Source: an uncultured Bacteroidales bacterium (GTDB lineage: Bacteria > Bacteroidota > Bacteroidia > Bacteroidales > F082). From it: DNA of 49,747 bases. The notes under the pieces were generated by a model, which saw only the letters and a list, made by a program, of their open reading frames with translations, was not told the DNA's origin and searched no databases. The stretch is taken from the NCBI GenBank assembly GCA_905233685.1, contig CAJOEZ010000019.1, positions 1 through 49,747 on the forward strand, in the 5' to 3' direction. Made by a program: the position numbers and the translations under genes. Positions 49,433 through 49,747 of this stretch are shown in pieces. How positions within the stretch are numbered: position 1 is the first letter of the stretch; each line of letters begins with the position of its first letter.

Positions 49433-49747
49433 TCATTCCTTGAGGACCTTGTCCGAAAAAACCTTGCCGTCCTTCGTGGTGATGCGCAGCAGGTAGACGC
49501 CCTGCGGCAGGCCTTCCAGGCTGATTTCGTTGGCGTTTTGGACGGTTTTCACGCATTGGCCCAAGGTGTTGTAGACCTTCACCTCGGTGGCTTCCGCGCC
49601 CTGGATGGAAACATGGCCAGAGGCTGGATTGGGATAAACTTTCACCTCGTTTGCCGGGGTTTCGTTTTCAGCGATGCCAATGTAATAGTCGCCAAACACG
49701 GGCACCGTGTCGGTGACCATTGTCCATGTCCTGTAAAGCTCGGGATG
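49433..49747 (-). CDS. T9SS-exported protein, C-terminal end only
   Basis: The gene enters from the right edge; 104 codons are seen, without the N-terminus. The visible sequence ends with a T9SS type A sorting domain: VKVYPNPASGHVSIQGAEAT, VYNTLGQCVKTVQNANEISL, LPQGVYLLRITTKDGKVF and SDKVLKE. The upstream residues (HPELYRTWTMVTDTVPVFG) fit the end of a larger secreted protein. Its role cannot be told from this fragment. Confidence 0.85.
   Translation of the reverse strand, partial: HPELYRTWTMVTDTVPVFGDYYIGIAENETPANEVKVYPNPASGHVSIQGAEATEVKVYNTLGQCVKTVQNANEISLEGLPQGVYLLRITTKDGKVFSDKVLKE

Overview
The window comes from a member of the Bacteroidota, most likely an uncultured gut- or rumen-type Bacteroidales. 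The signs are many TAnnTTTG promoter boxes with no clear Shine-Dalgarno sequences, an ECF sigma/FecR pair with an STN-domain partner, a SusC-type TonB-dependent receptor with a carboxypeptidase-like N-terminal domain, many SPII lipoproteins, and six proteins ending in type IX secretion (T9SS) sorting domains. Genus and species cannot be read from the sequence. I found no rRNA, tRNA, transposase, integrase, phage gene or CRISPR array. No gene-free stretch exceeds about 260 bases.

Layout. 1-6253 (minus): ECF sigma factor, FecR anti-sigma factor, an STN-domain protein with a short beta-barrel, a large secreted beta-helix protein with a T9SS tail, and the start of another secreted protein. 6345-6986 (minus): nitroreductase. 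7179-13661 (plus): lipoprotein plus a complete tripartite RND efflux pump (adaptor, pump, TolC) and a DUF2147 protein. 13707-16518: a small Cys/His-rich protein and a TonB-dependent receptor, probably for a metal. 16556-22297: Sel1-repeat lipoprotein, CPBP membrane protease, tRNA-dihydrouridine synthase, then an overlapping fucosidase/carotene-isomerase-like oxidoreductase pair. 22391-25561: AlbA_2-domain protein, voltage-gated-type K+ channel, membrane-anchored AraC regulator.

25764-39128 is the most unusual part. It holds two copies of a module made of a short protein (signal peptide, about 40 residues, then a hydrophobic segment ending in KKRK, resembling a C-terminal sorting tail) followed by a very large secreted Gly-rich/beta-helix/GLUG-repeat protein with a T9SS-like C-terminus. 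In copy B the short and large proteins are separate genes with a terminator and a new promoter between them. In copy A they are one open reading frame, so the sorting tail and a second signal peptide lie inside a 1619-residue protein. The copies share a 67-bp identical DNA tract. Short dispersed DNA elements have landed in frame in both large genes and also in menA.

39320-49747: a zeta-toxin-like kinase overlapping a small unknown gene; a secreted M1 aminopeptidase set between lipoproteins, with another T9SS cargo; menA translationally coupled to a DEAD-box RNA helicase; a lipoprotein serine hydrolase; and the C-terminal end of another T9SS cargo. A family of intergenic hairpins, three of them with GTAGG/CCTAC ends, recurs at gene ends and sometimes serves as a terminator.
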